Below are positions 36,844-49,076 of a stretch of 64,000 bases of DNA, piece by piece (the stretch's first letter is position 1; every line of letters begins with the position of its first letter). This stretch comes from Physcomitrium patens. Its lineage: Eukaryota; Streptophyta; Bryopsida; Funariales; Funariaceae. Made by a program: the position numbers and the translations under genes. Location of the stretch: positions 11,445,243-11,509,242 of the forward strand of contig NC_037262.1 of assembly GCF_000002425.4 (NCBI RefSeq), written 5' to 3'. The notes beneath the pieces were generated by a model. It saw nothing but the letters and a program-made list of their open reading frames with translations. It searched no databases and was not told the origin of the DNA.

Positions 36844-36890
36844 TATTCTATTATTACAAGGGCTGATTTTTTATATATAATTTTATTAAT
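35114..36890. repeat. Right arm of the large inverted repeat
   Basis: Reverse-complement partner of 28787-30565. The outer junction is abrupt at ATTAAT followed by unrelated sequence on both sides. The inner junction lies in ATTTTCAAAATGAA. No target-site duplication or terminal transposon motif was recognised at the outer ends. Confidence 0.9.
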
Positions 36891-37383
36891 CTATAATGTT
36901 AGAATATCTTAAAATGTTAACTCAAGATTTTTCAACTTTCTCAAGGAAATTCTTTTTTAGAAAAAAATTTATTTTAGATGGGAAAGTAAATTTTTAATGT
37001 GTTCTAGAAGAAAAAAATTGAATGGCTATAGAAATTTAGTTGATGAATAATTTCAAAGTAGTTTTTGTATTTTATCTCTCAATTAAGTTGTAGACTTAAG
37101 CAAAATCATATACTTCCATCACATTGAATCACACCCTTCATTCTTATAAAGTTTGCTAATTATTGGTGGATTCGGAATGTATTTGAAATCTTTCTGTAAG
37201 ATAAATGGGCGATTTTAGATTTATGCAAGGACAATTTAAATAAAGTAATGAATGGATTCAAGAGCATGACACAATTTAAGGTATTTCAACATTAGTGCAT
37301 TGGCAGATGGCAGCAGTATATTGTGAAGCTAGAGACAAAGGCAAGCATATGTAGTGCCCAACCAACTAAGCTTGTAAATTACA
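36891..37383. other. AT-rich gap, nothing recognised
   Basis: Lies between the right inverted-repeat arm and the decayed U6-promoter copy. No coding or structural feature was seen. Confidence 0.5.
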
Positions 37384-37853
37384 GGTGCAAGATTCTCGGA
37401 AGAAAACTAAAAGTGTGTGGGAATATGTGTTGTTGAAGTGAAAGCAAGGTGCAGTGGCAATGATGTGGTGAAGTTGTGAGAGGGAGTTGGTTGGTGGAGG
37501 GGGGGAGGGGGGGGGGGGTGTGAGGGAGAGGGGAGAGTTCTAGATATGTAAGAAGGCAAGTATAGAAGGATATGGTTTGGTATTGTACGAGGGAGAGAAG
37601 GAGACTGGCACAGACAAGGAGGAGAAAGTGATTTTCCAGTGATATAGAAAAGAAAAGAGAAGAAGGGATGGAGTGGCATGTTTCATGGTTTAGTACATGG
37701 ATGATGTGATTGTGAAAGTGTAGAAGGTAAGAGAATGGAAAGAAAGGAGGTAGAAGAAAGAAGGGCAAAGAGAGAGAAAGAGACATAGATCCACATGGAA
37801 TGGAAAGAGATGGTAGAGTGGGAATATGGAGTGGAGGTGTGGCAAGGAAGTTT
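37384..37853 (+). pseudogene. Decayed copy of the U6 promoter region without U6
   Basis: Colinear with 32744-33173: the same order of AGATTCTCGG, TGTTGTTGAAGTGAAAGCA, GGTGCAGTGGCA, a G-run (37507-37518), CATGGTTTAGT.CATGG, the USE (GATCCACATGG at 37788-37798) and a TATA-position ATATGG. Homology ends after GGAAGTT, four bases before the U6 start, and no U6 sequence follows. Most differences are C to T or G to A, the pattern expected from deamination of methylated cytosine. Confidence 0.8.
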
Positions 37854-37966
37854 TATAACATACAAAAGAGTCCCATCTCTTTAATTTGCTGAAGAGGAAA
37901 ACCATGGCAATTATCTGTGGGTTACCTCACCCCCCTCGTCTTCTGGGCACAGAACTGAGGTGTACT

Positions 37967-38001
37967 CCTCCTATTGATACCTTTATTATATCAATAGGAG
38001 G
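37967..38001. repeat. Perfect 13-bp inverted repeat upstream of the NDUFA8 gene
   Basis: Arms CCTCCTATTGATA (37967-37979) and TATCAATAGGAGG (37989-38001) with a 9-nt loop. It lies about 245 nt upstream of the NDUFA8 start codon, possibly in the promoter or 5' leader. GTC/TCG triplet repeats follow near 38053-38072. Confidence 0.8.
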
Positions 38002-38244
38002 GTGGCCGGGTACACAGGAGTAGTATCAGGCGGGTACTCTATTGTTGTTGGTCGTCGTCGTCGTCGTCTTCGAGTCCGTTCTGCTGTGGACGAGGGACGC
38101 TTTGATCTTCAGAACATCTAGAGCGGCATTAGTCATCGCCGCTGGCACAGTCATTCACGTGAGCTTTGTGGGTTTGGATTTTACGCAGCGGCGTGGGAAG
38201 GAGCACAGAGCAACTTAGGGTGAGTCGATAGAAGGGAAGGAACG

Positions 38245-38786
38245 ATGGCTTCCGCTGCCGGATCAGCGGAAGGGGCGCCGATCACCACTTCCGCGGTGTT
38301 GATGTCCGCGTCTAAACATATCGCATCTAGGTGCTCCGTGGAAAACAGAGCGTTTCTGGATTGCAAGAAGAACGATCCCAATCCCGAGAAGTGTTTGCAA
38401 CAGGGCCAGAACGTTACTCGGTGTGTCATCTCTCTGTAAGTGCAATGTCTCTTAAACCCTAATGTTTTGCTCTTAACGAGCGCGTATATTGTTATGCATT
38501 AGTCAATGTTGGCGAATCAGTATCAATAGCCAGTGCGCTCGGTAGGGAGTTTGTACTGTAGATATAAATTTCAGTTCCAGTCTGATAGAATTTAAAATTG
38601 GCATTTTACATTGTCATTAGAGGGCAATTGTTCTTAGTTTCACATGCGTACTACAGGTTGGTGGAACTTAATAGCAAGTGCCCAAAGGCTATGGAGTCGT
38701 ACACGAAGTGCATGGACTACTACAGCAATGAGTTTGAGCTTTGCCGGAAGGAGCAGCGGGAATTTGAAGCAAGCTGCCCTCTGTAG
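38245..38786 (+). CDS. NADH dehydrogenase (complex I) subunit NDUFA8, CHCH protein
   Basis: Two exons, 38245-38435 and 38657-38786 (TAG), with GT-AG borders; the CT|G junction restores frame to give 106 residues, the usual plant length. It is a small accessory subunit on the intermembrane-space side of mitochondrial complex I; family members are imported by the MIA40 disulfide relay and carry paired cysteines. Visible twin motifs are CSVENRAFLDC with CLQQGQNVTRC (both CX9C) and CPKAMESYTKC, plus CMDYYSNEFELC and CRKEQREFEASC (CX10C). The blocks KKNDPNPEKCL, YY.NEF.LCRKEQ and the terminal CPL are typical. The start is the first ATG after a GC-rich leader. Confidence 0.95.
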
Positions 38787-40640
38787 GCCATCTGGTGCAT
38801 TCGTAGGTGTCGTCGGATCTTTCTCTTCGACTGACTCCTTCGGGGATATCATTTATATTGATTCAAAAAACTGGGAGTACTAGGAATCAATCTTGCTTTT
38901 CAAACTAAGATGCAGGTGGCCCTTAGTGTTTGGACATTCGTCCTTATCAAATTTGGAAGGTTTATCTCTGCTTCCACCATAGGTGACATCCAATCATTTT
39001 ATTGGTGGTCATTAGTTTCAATAAGAGTGGACTATTCGTAAGTGCATAATAATGCTGGAATATTGTTACCTGAACAAACATTCTTTGGATTATGCTAGCA
39101 ATCCTCTCTGCTCCTACTTTCTGTTGCTTTTAGATGTTTGTGCAATTCGCGTATGCAGATGGACAAAGAAAATTTGTTCGCGTAGATCTACAATAGGACA
39201 ATATCAACAAAGCTCTTTTTCGATTTCATCTTGCAAACTTTAAAATCTCGCTTCATGGAAAATTGTCTTGCTAGACCTCTCCTTTATCTATTTAAGTTTT
39301 TCGCTTAAGTGATGTAGAATGAGCTAGTTCTTTTTCCGCAAACTTGCTGGGTTCTCAACTGACCTTTCTGTTTTTCCAAAATTAGATTCGTAGAGCTGAT
39401 GAACTTGATTACGTCTCCTTCAATCTCTTGATTCCGATTGTACAGCTCTTCGCTCCTCGACTCGGCTCAAAACTCATCTTTTTGCTATTTCTTTGTTATC
39501 CCTTAGAGTGCTTGACATCATTGTTTCTGAAAGGAGATCAGGTTTTTGGAGGATATCTAGTGGTGTCTTGCTTCATTCTTTTAGATTCTTTGTGGAGCTA
39601 TTGAGAGAAATCTTTCGAAGGATGCAATGCATGAGTGTATCAACCTAACTGAAGAATACTGCCTCGCCAAGAGTGAAGTACAGTTCAGCATTTCAAGCTT
39701 AAGTACTACGATTTGTAAGCGTGTTCTGAAGTCTTCCCTGAAGCCTACACATTCTTTTCACCTTCCAGCTCCAATTACATCACTCCCTTTTCCTAACTTA
39801 TGCAGGAATCCAGCATGCTTGTAGTTCACATTAAATTTGGGGTGGGTATAGAATCGTGGAGGCTAATTATATATTTGGAATAGTAGTGAAACATGGAGCA
39901 TGTTGCAAGGAGTTGCTGGGTGATTTTCTTAGGTCCCAAGTGCCAGATGATTTCGAAGGAGCTGTTGGAGTAGGCTGGAGTGAATCCAGTTCCAGTAGGA
40001 TTACCAGTTCGTATTACTGGTTAGTACTACTGGCTGAACTGCCAAAGTTGTTTAGCATCATAATGAAATTACTAGTTTATTTGGCAGGTCATCAATAGAA
40101 TCTAGAAGTCTTGGATCCTGCCATTCATTGGCAATCACAAAAAACTATATCTGTTTCTGATTGCTGAATATGGAATCAATTAATGTATTTTGGAATTAAA
40201 TTTTTTGTTAAGGGTTTCAAGATTTGAAACATGTATATTACTGAAAGGTATCATAAGGAACATTTTCATTCTAAGTTAACATATATTCATCTATTAAATT
40301 CAATTTGGAAAACATGTCTAATTTGGAGGCGTTTTTAGTTTTATTTTATATAAACCAATGTATTGGTTCAAAATAATGTTATTGTTATAAATGTAAATAT
40401 CATGCATAGTCAAATTAATAATACATTCAAAAGTTTAGATATCATATTTGATTGAATGCTAAAAATAAAAATTATAAGATTTTTTTATTAAGTTTGTATA
40501 TTATTTTATATATAATTTTTAATATTTTTTTTTGTAAGTTTTATTATTTGTACATAAATTATTTTATTATTTTTATATGGGACACATTTTAAATGTTCTA
40601 ATGAAATAATGAAAAGAGAAATAATACACATACAAATAAT
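38787..40640. other. 3' flank of NDUFA8 and intergenic DNA
   Basis: 38.8-40.1 kb is moderate-GC, T-rich sequence with no recognised exon on either strand; part is likely 3' UTR. From about 40.14 kb the sequence is AT-rich up to the LTR. Confidence 0.5.
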
Positions 40641-40644
40641 CACT

Positions 40645-41186
40645 AAGAAATATATTATCAAGGATATGAAATTCAAATAAAGAAAATCTCAATACACTCT
40701 TATGTCTCTCAAAAAGACTAAAAAAGTCACTCAAAGATGATAATATATTGAATTAGAATGGCTATTGCTAAAGACAAAAAAACTAAAAAAAATTGAAACA
40801 AAACTAAGGACTAAAATGGTATTGACAAGAATAGTGGAGGCTTCAATTTTGCCTCTATATATACTATCTAACTAGGAGCAACATAGTGACATCCTATAGG
40901 AGTTGTAATAAGTGTTTAATTTGCAAAACACATCTTTTAACTTGTAAGACAAGTTTCTTATATGTGTGCCATATCATTAACTTGTAATACAAGTTATCCA
41001 CAAGTGCTATACATAGCTAACTTGTTGGCTAAATTTTTGACCTATCAATCAACTATAAACATGTATATAGTCAAATACATGTTTATACAGCTTCTAAAAA
41101 GCTTTATCACAAGATAATATCAAATCTACATATATTTACTTTCTATTTAGCACTTCTTATCTAAGTAAATTTATATGTTTGTGACA
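40645..41186 (-). repeat. 3' LTR of the decayed gypsy element
   Basis: On the minus strand it starts TGTCACAAACATATAAATTT after a purine-rich tract (about 41190-41240) that fits a polypurine tract. It aligns with 46060-46604 through blocks such as AAACTAAGGACTAAAA and TATCAATCAACTATAAACATG (shared apart from scattered changes). The left edge is approximate. Confidence 0.75.
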
Positions 41187-43884
41187 TTATTTATCTTCCT
41201 ACCTCCCGGCCCTCTTCTCTTCTTCTTTCTTTCCTTCTTTTCTACAAATAAGTTCCACAATGAGCGGTCATCATATATCGGGGAAGTCCAAAATGTGACA
41301 AATTGTGTTTGCCACATATTCTAATCTTTGTTCCGTTTGAAGGTGGTTGATAGGTCTTTTTAGCCATTAATAGTATCTCATATCAAGGCAAAAAGACCAC
41401 CCTATTATTTCATCATTGTTGAGACCTTTGTATCTCCCCTCAAATAAAATATTTAAAACATTGGCAAGAGTTGTTCATACTTTTAATAAAATCACCAAAC
41501 ATCAAAAGTCTCTTCTAAGGTCATGATGCCAAATGCATTATATCTTTCCATCTATTCAAAGAAGAACATGCTATTCTTGAAGATCTTCATCTCTATTATG
41601 TCATCTTAAAAGTTATAACAATCACAATGTTTTGTCCAATAACTAAGCAAACGATAGTTCTTAAGTTGAATCTGCTACTTATTGATTATTCATCTCTTTA
41701 GCATTATAAATACATTACAAATAAGAATAAAAAAATAAAATATAATATTTTCTAGATTTTATTTCTTTTATAATAAATTTTTTCTATTTTTCATCATGAT
41801 TTTAATTGATGTCATCAATGAAAAGCATCAATTTTTTTTGCTATATTTACAAGTTTCTTAGCTAACTATCATGTGTCTAGACTAATATCATATTTGTGCT
41901 AATAAATAAGATATTTTAACTTATTTTGGTACCACTTTAAATCTAAAAGTCCTTCCACTTTGAACTCTTGATTATTATCTACTTATATAGGAAGAAGTGG
42001 CATTTTTCTTCTTCTTGAAATATTTATTGTCTTATATGGCTCAAAAAGACACATATACAATATAAGATGAATCTTCATAGACTCCAATACATGTAATCTA
42101 TAAGCAAATGGATTGATTTATTTATAAACAAGAAATGGTCTAAGCTTATAGTAATTCAACTTTTTATAAGGGTAGTTAGTCTTAATATTATAACAAAATA
42201 ATCATACTTTATTGCCAATGTGGGATTGAGATTGTTCCTTAAGATTGACATCCACAGTGGTCTTTTGTCATTTTTAATTTTTTTTAATTGTGCCTTCATT
42301 ATTCTATGTAACTCAAATAAACAATTTGCCAAATCTTTTGCCATAGGATTATCAACTTTTCAAAAATTAAAAGTATCAAATTATAGAAGATAACCATAAT
42401 TAGTAAAAAAAGATATTTTTATATAGAAGATTGTATTATAATATTATATATAAATTTTATCAATAGTAAAAAAGTTGTCCAATCTTCTTATTGATAGTTG
42501 ATAGTATATCTCAAATATTACTCCAAAACTTGATTTATGCACTTTGTATGTCCATCAAGTTGAGGTTGAAAAGCAAAAAATAGTTTTGTATCCACCTTTA
42601 AAATCTTGAAAAAGATTTTTCAAAAACTTTATATAAATTGAGTCTCTTTATCCAATATAATATTCTTAAATAATCTATAATAGCAATAGATGTTTTCAAA
42701 AAAAAACCTTAGTTATTTCTTTACTAATGATAGATTTTGTATATGATACAAAATGTGCTATTTTCACAAAATGATCTATTATTACAAATATAAAATCACA
42801 AAAATATGAGACTAAAAGATATATGATAAAATCCATAGAAATAAAAGACCATGGTTCTTCAAAAATGTGTAATAGCTAAAAATATCCATAAGATTGATGA
42901 TGAGGAGTTTTTGATCTTAAACAACTGTTACATGATCATACAAAGTCTTTAACTACCTACGATATTTGAAGCTACTAAAAATATCTTAATATTAGCTTCA
43001 AAGTCTTGTTATATTTAAAATATCTAATTATTAAAAATTTATGATGACCTTAAAAAATACATAATCATGCTTTGTTTTCCAAAATATATAATCATTTCTC
43101 AAAATAAAATAGATTATTCTTGAATTTGAACCTAAAAATTTCATGAGACTTAAAAGAATTATTTTTAATATCATGAACAAGAAGATCACATGACATATTA
43201 GATTGACCTAGCTTGAGAAAGGTTGAATCAAAAATTAATGTTGATTTTATTGCTCAAAGATAAAAATGTTGTGGTTTTAAGAGAATTGTTCTTTATTGAT
43301 AAAAAATTTCATCTCCTTTCTTTGGATATAAGATAAAAACATCTAGAAATGATGTCTAACAAACCTTGTTATTTTTTGGATCAATAAGTCATCTAAAAAT
43401 CAAATCTTGATAAAGACATGTTCTAATAGACTTGGCAATGATTCAAAACATATATTGATATAAAATACTTAAGGTTCTTCTGATCGATAAAATAGGGTTT
43501 GGATTAGAAGCATCTTTTAAATAATGATACTATTCTTGAAATGAATCTACAATTATAAAAAGCTCTTTGTTTTGAATCTTGTAGTTAATCCTAGGTATTA
43601 AAATTTTTTAGAATAGAAAGCTATTGGATGGAGCTTATTATCTACTTCCATTTGTGATAATATCACACCTATAACAAAGTCTGATATATCTATTTCTATA
43701 AAGAATACCTTAAAAAAGTCAATATGATACAAGATTGGTATAAAAATAAATAATATCTTTAAGGCTTTAAAAGATGGTTTAGCTTCTTTTTTCTATTCAA
43801 ATTTTTCTTTATATATCAAATGTATAAGAAGAGCCATAACTTAACAAAAGTTCTTAATGAAAATCTAGTAGTATTTATAAATCA

Positions 43885-43923
<39 letters not shown>

Positions 43924-46059
43924 CATTTTTAATTATTTTAAAATCTTCTAATCTATGATAGTTTAGACCTTCTTAAGATCTATTATAAGGCCATCTTATA
44001 AAATGATGTATTCTAAAAAGTCAACTTGAATTATGTCAAATATAAACTTTTTTATCTTAGCATATAATCCTACATCTCTAAGTTTTTATAACATACAATG
44101 AACATAAAGTTCATATTTATCTATATTCATAGAATAGATTAAAATATTATTTAGATAATAGATAATAAAATCAATAAGAAACTCATGAAAGAAATCATTC
44201 ATTAGATGTTGAAATATAATTAGTGCATTTATGAATCCAAAAGGCATTACATTACATTTGAAATGCCTATATCTAATTCAAAGACAATCTTTCATTTATT
44301 TTTTAAATACATATTGGATTGTATGTTCCTTGTAGATATATTTTTATATAAATTTTTATTTGATTTAATAGATAAAAAAATCTTAAAATCAAAGATAAAA
44401 GATACTTATTCTTAATAGTCATCTTATTGAGTCCTCAAATGTCTATATATATTCACAAAGATTTATTTTTTTTCTTCATAAATAAGATAGGAGCTCATAT
44501 TAGAGATTTAAAATAGTATATGAAGTTTTTAGCCAAATTTTCATCAATATATTTCTTGAGTGCAACTATTTCATTTTGTAACAAATTATAACATTGTTTG
44601 AACTTTATCTTAAAGATTTATGGAACATTTATAGAAATAATACTCTAGAAAAATATCTACATATTTTTTTTCTTTCAAAAATATATTGTTAATACTAGTA
44701 TTGGCATAGAATGCTACTTGAAGTCTTTTTTCTACCAAAAATAAGTACAGCATATACTACAAAAATTTATCCTTCTTTGGCTACATGCATGAAAGTTCTT
44801 AAATTTACCAACAAGGATTTTATTATATTAGACTTATGGATTTCTACTCAACTAGTAGGATCCTAGACTAAAATATGGAAAAAACAAGGTTACAAGAAGT
44901 ACAATTTATTTAAAAGTTATACATCTCTGGCCATATTTATCCTAAAATTGTATCAATCTATATAAGTTTTGATCTTGATAAATAAGCTTTTATAAACTTA
45001 GAGGCTATTGCCATGGCTTGATTTGTACCTCTTCTACCAAATCTTTGTTTTTGGCACCTTTCAAAGATTTGATTGTCATATACAATGGCTTGAACAACAA
45101 ATTGATTTAATAAGCTTACTTTTGGCATTGTCAATAATAAATCTTTGATGTTATCTTTTAATCCATATCAAAATTGATTAATAAAGACTTTGTCATTTCA
45201 ATCTACATTTTAAGTGAGATTTTAGAATTCTATAGTATATATGATAGCTGAATATGATCTTTATTGTAAAAACACAAGTTTGGTCTCTTCTATCTTTTTT
45301 TAATCACTTTCTCTAAAAGTAGCAATAAATACTTCTAAGAATAAATTTAGATCATAGAGAAGATATCAATATTTTTTCATCAAAAGTACAAACCAAGAAA
45401 GAAAATTCTCTCAAAGAAGTGTATCTATAAATCCAACTTGAGTAAATCTATCAAAATATTGAGAAAGATGCAATTTTAGATAAAGCTTGATTCATTGTAG
45501 AAATCCTTGAAATTTTGATCTTATTCCATTGAGCTTCTCAAGCATATTTATCCTTGCCTCTCTCATACTTGGAATAATAAGACTTTTTGGATTTAGTTGT
45601 GAGCTTGATTTACTTATTTTTCTCAATTGCACAACTTTTTGGCATAGACTTTAAACTTTATTATTAATTTCTTCTATAAGCATAAAAATACTACCTTCAT
45701 GGTTGATGTTAGAAATTCATGAGATTTTTATTCTAAGAATGTTGACAAACTTGTAAAGATCTTCAATAGTTACAAATCTATTGTTTTTTCTCCCAAGAAT
45801 AGCATCTATAATTTTTTCGTTCATAGAAAATTCAAAAAAATCTAAAAGTCCAATTAAAAGAGGGTAATCTGCAACCTCTAATATCAAATGAAAGTTTTCA
45901 CTAAGAAAAATAGTCTACTCTTTTTTTAAAAAAACAATGAATGTTTAAAATTTTTAAGTGAAATTAAAGGTAGGTATTCCACAACCTTCAAAATACAACA
46001 ATAGGAGTGGCATAATCCACTTACTTCTAATACAAAACAAGGACAATAAGTTACCATTC

Positions 46060-46604
46060 TTGTCAAATTATTAAGAACATAAATTTCAAAAATTTAAAAT
46101 TTCAATATATTCTTATATCACTCAAAAAGATTAAAAAATCACTTAAAGATGGTAATATATATTGAACTAGAATGGCTTTTGCCAAAGACAAGAAGACTAC
46201 AAAGTCTTGAAACAAAACTAAGGACTAAAAATGCATTGACAAGAGTGAAAAAAGCTTCATTCTTACATCCATATATACTATCCAATTAGGAGCAACGTGG
46301 TAATATTCTATAGGACCTCTAACAAATGTCCAATTTGCAAGACATATATCTTAACTTACAAGACAAGTTTCTTATATATGTACATTATTGTTAACTTATA
46401 CTACAAATCATCCACACATGCTGCACATGGCTAATTTGTTGGCAAAGTTTTTAACCTATCAATCAACTATAAACATGCATATAAAGTCAAATATATGTCT
46501 ATAGAACTTTTAAGAAGCTTTGCTACAAGATAATATCAAATCTACCTATATTTACCTTCTATCTAACACTTCTTATTTAGATAAATATATATGTCCATTA
46601 TACA
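46060..46604 (-). repeat. 5' LTR of the decayed gypsy element
   Basis: Partner of 40645-41186, with a similar degree of decay. Both edges are approximate. Directly inside it (45.9-46.06 kb) are two primer-binding-like remnants, suggesting local duplication or an older insertion. Confidence 0.7.
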
Positions 46605-47494
46605 TATTATGTTAATTTTCTATAGAAGAAATTATAAATACTATTAACTCATTAAAGATTATTTGAACAAACACATCAATATGATAATTAAGTAAATTTT
46701 TATTAATATAAAATTTGGATGTATGTATATAAATTTAAAAAATTATACAAATAATTGGTATATTTTAATAATAGCTAATATTTATGTTAATTAAATATAT
46801 TTAATGTAATATAAAATTCCATTTAATGTAAGATTCTTTTTAACATATATGAAAATTTTATTAAATATAAAAATATTCTAAAAATAAGTATCCATATTCA
46901 AACAATGCATGAATTTACATAATGTCAAAGAATTTGTGTTGTGGTAGTTGTCTCTTTTATAATGCAAATTAAATATTTCTGGTTGTTTTTTTAATTATTA
47001 ATAAATACTCGATTTTATATCAATAAACAAACTTTCAAAACAAATTGTAGGGATAAATCTTATTAATATATTTTGACAACTTTAAAAAATCATAGAACTT
47101 TCTATTGTTAGTCATTCCAGCAGTCAAAATAGTAAATTTACATAACCTAAAATAAAAAATTCATTTATTGATTTTTATCTAAACTCCTATGATTCAAAGT
47201 TTAAAAAACCACGTGACAATCAAACTACTGTGAAATTTCCATGTTCCCATGCACCCTGAGAATTTCATCACCCGTCAAATTTCATTCATAACCCTCAAAG
47301 TCATCCTGATAACGAATGAAAACCGTTTACAGCGGCGGGTTCGAGAAAACTGCAATGGCAATTGCGAAGGGAAAAGGAAAAACCGCGCGGCGACGGCGAC
47401 ATCGTTTTGGGTTTGCTTTGCTCGTGTCGCTGCGAGCTGCTAATCTGCAGCCAGTTTCGCATGGTCGTGTCGTCGCTGCGTTTCTGAGATTGTA
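46605..47494. promoter_or_regulatory. AT-rich flank, then promoter/leader of the anthranilate synthase beta gene
   Basis: AT-rich and featureless to about 47.2 kb; composition then changes abruptly to GC-rich sequence about 170 nt before the start codon. No TATA box was fixed. Confidence 0.4.
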
Positions 47495-49076
47495 ATGACT
47501 AGCGTTCACCTCGCAAGTAGCCTAGTCGCCGGGAAGGTGTCGAGAATTGGGAGCCATGGCGTGGAGGAGGGTCGGAATGTGTCGCACGAAGGGCCGCGGT
47601 GCGCGTCGATTGCACCTACAGGCATTGCAAGAGCTCCTGATTTATCTTCTTTTCGAGGGCTGGGGTTGCGTCAATGTGGGTTAATGACGAGGAGGAGTCA
47701 CGGGCAGTTTGCATTGCGCGTTCAGGCGGCGGTTGGTGTGAAAGAGCGGGTATTGGAAAGGAATGATAAGGAGAAGGGGAGCGTTGTTGTGATTGATAAC
47801 TATGATAGCTTTACGTACAATCTGTGTCAGTACTTGGGAGACTTGGGATGCAAAATCGAGGTTTACAGGAATGACGAAATTACTGTCGAGGAGATAAGAA
47901 AGAAGAAGCCGCGTGGGATTCTGATTTCCCCGGGGCCTGGGACGCCGCAGGACTCAGGAATTTCTCTGGAGATAGTTCGGAAGCTGGGTCCTACTATTCC
48001 TTTGTTTGGTGTTTGTATGGGACTTCAATGTATGGGGGAGGCGTTTGGGGGGAAGATCGTTCGTGCACCAAATGGAGTGATGCATGGCAAAACGTCCCCT
48101 GTTTTCTATGACGAGGGAGGCGAGCCTGGTGTGCTCGATGGTCTTCCCAGGTGCCTCCTCTTACTCTGCGTGTTGTTTTATGCTTCACTGTCTTTAAAAG
48201 GATTCACGTTCTGCGAGAGAATCAGAGATCATGCACCTCCCTTTTACCTTCGAGGTTCGGTTTAATTATCACTGGTTTTTATGTTTCATTTGAGTCAAAG
48301 CTATGCTCCTGCTCATATATCCTCGAATCATGTCAAATATTAATGTATTCTCTGTTTCTTCCTTGCTTTCCCTCTTATTCAACAAGAACAATGACACCCA
48401 CAACTTGCACACACTAAAGACATAAATTTGTAGGGTTTAGACACGGTTCGTATTTTAATTATCTGTTATCGAAACATGCTATAGAATGAGCTATCTTCTG
48501 ATCTTTACTTAGATGGATGGATGGATTGATGGACAATGTTTAGTGACTATTTCTCATTGGTCGTGCGTTTTTACGGCGTGGCTGTGCTCGGAATTTGAAC
48601 GTCTTCATAGATTTTCGCATATTATTCCGACACATGTCTCGTGGTTCTGACGGGGACTCTTCTTTCACCTGTCAGTCTAGTAACTATGTTTCTAGTAAGC
48701 AACGTAGGCCCTTGCCTCTTGCCCTACGTATGCCGTGTACTTCTTCTAAGAGTTGCCGATTTGGGTGTGTTTATTCAAATAGCCTGTTCATTGTCATTTT
48801 CTCGTTTCTCGCAGTCCTTTCACTGCGTGCCGCTATCACAGCCTAGTCATAGAGGAAGCGACGTTTCCAGCAGACCAACTTCAGGCTACAGCATGGACTG
48901 AGGACGGGCTTGTGATGGCTGTCCGTCACCGTGTATACAAGCACATTCAAGGAGTACAATTTCATCCTGAGAGCATCCGTACGCAAAATGGAATGCAGAT
49001 TGTGAGCAATTTTCTGAAGATTCTGGATTGGAAAGAAGCACTAGAGGCAGAAGCAAAAGTTTTGGAGACTGATTGA
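47495..49076 (+). CDS. Anthranilate synthase beta subunit, plastid glutamine amidotransferase
   Basis: Supplies ammonia from glutamine to anthranilate synthase alpha, the first committed step of tryptophan synthesis in plastids. Exons 47495-48150 and 48815-49076 (TGA) join AG|T to give 305 residues. The first 75-90 residues are Ser/Arg-rich, as in a chloroplast transit peptide. The class I amidotransferase domain starts at VVVIDNYDSFTYNL (about 97). The nucleophile is Cys174 in FGVCMGLQ and the triad is completed by His269 and Glu271 in GVQFHPES. Other family blocks are ISPGPGTPQDSGIS, GVMHGK and RYHSLVIEE. The residue before RYHS is Cys where Gly or Ala is usual. The single intron is 664 nt. 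The two-subunit plant type rather than an alpha-beta fusion is indicated by the stop shortly after the domain. Confidence 0.95.

Larger units (their letters stand above)
40645..46604 (-). mobile_element. Decayed Ty3/gypsy LTR retrotransposon
   Basis: Two related LTRs in the same orientation flank about 4.9 kb of AT-mutated internal sequence. Landmarks on the minus strand run in gypsy order. Reverse transcriptase lies at about 44.26-44.10 kb (NVMPFGFINALIIFQHLMND, then the catalytic box as YLNNILIYS). The integrase end is at about 42.57-42.52 kb (FQPQLDGHT, from the usual FHPQTDGQT). The integrase C-terminal region follows at 42344-42156. A primer-binding-like site resembling the tRNA-Met complement (CTCTAATATCA on plus) lies near 45884-45894. 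Many stops and frameshifts are present; the YxDD aspartates read as Asn in the visible frame. The element is incapable of autonomous movement. Confidence 0.85.

Noticed and set aside
28787-36890. Considered as one DNA transposon with giant terminal inverted repeats.
   Set aside because: No transposase remnant, terminal consensus or target-site duplication was seen, and the arms end inside an older repeat. A plain inverted duplication explains it better.
42156-42344. A 62-codon minus-strand frame considered as a separate small gene.
   Set aside because: Its position after the integrase core and its pattern (LFELHRIMKAQLKKIKNDK) fit the integrase C-terminal region of the decayed gypsy element.
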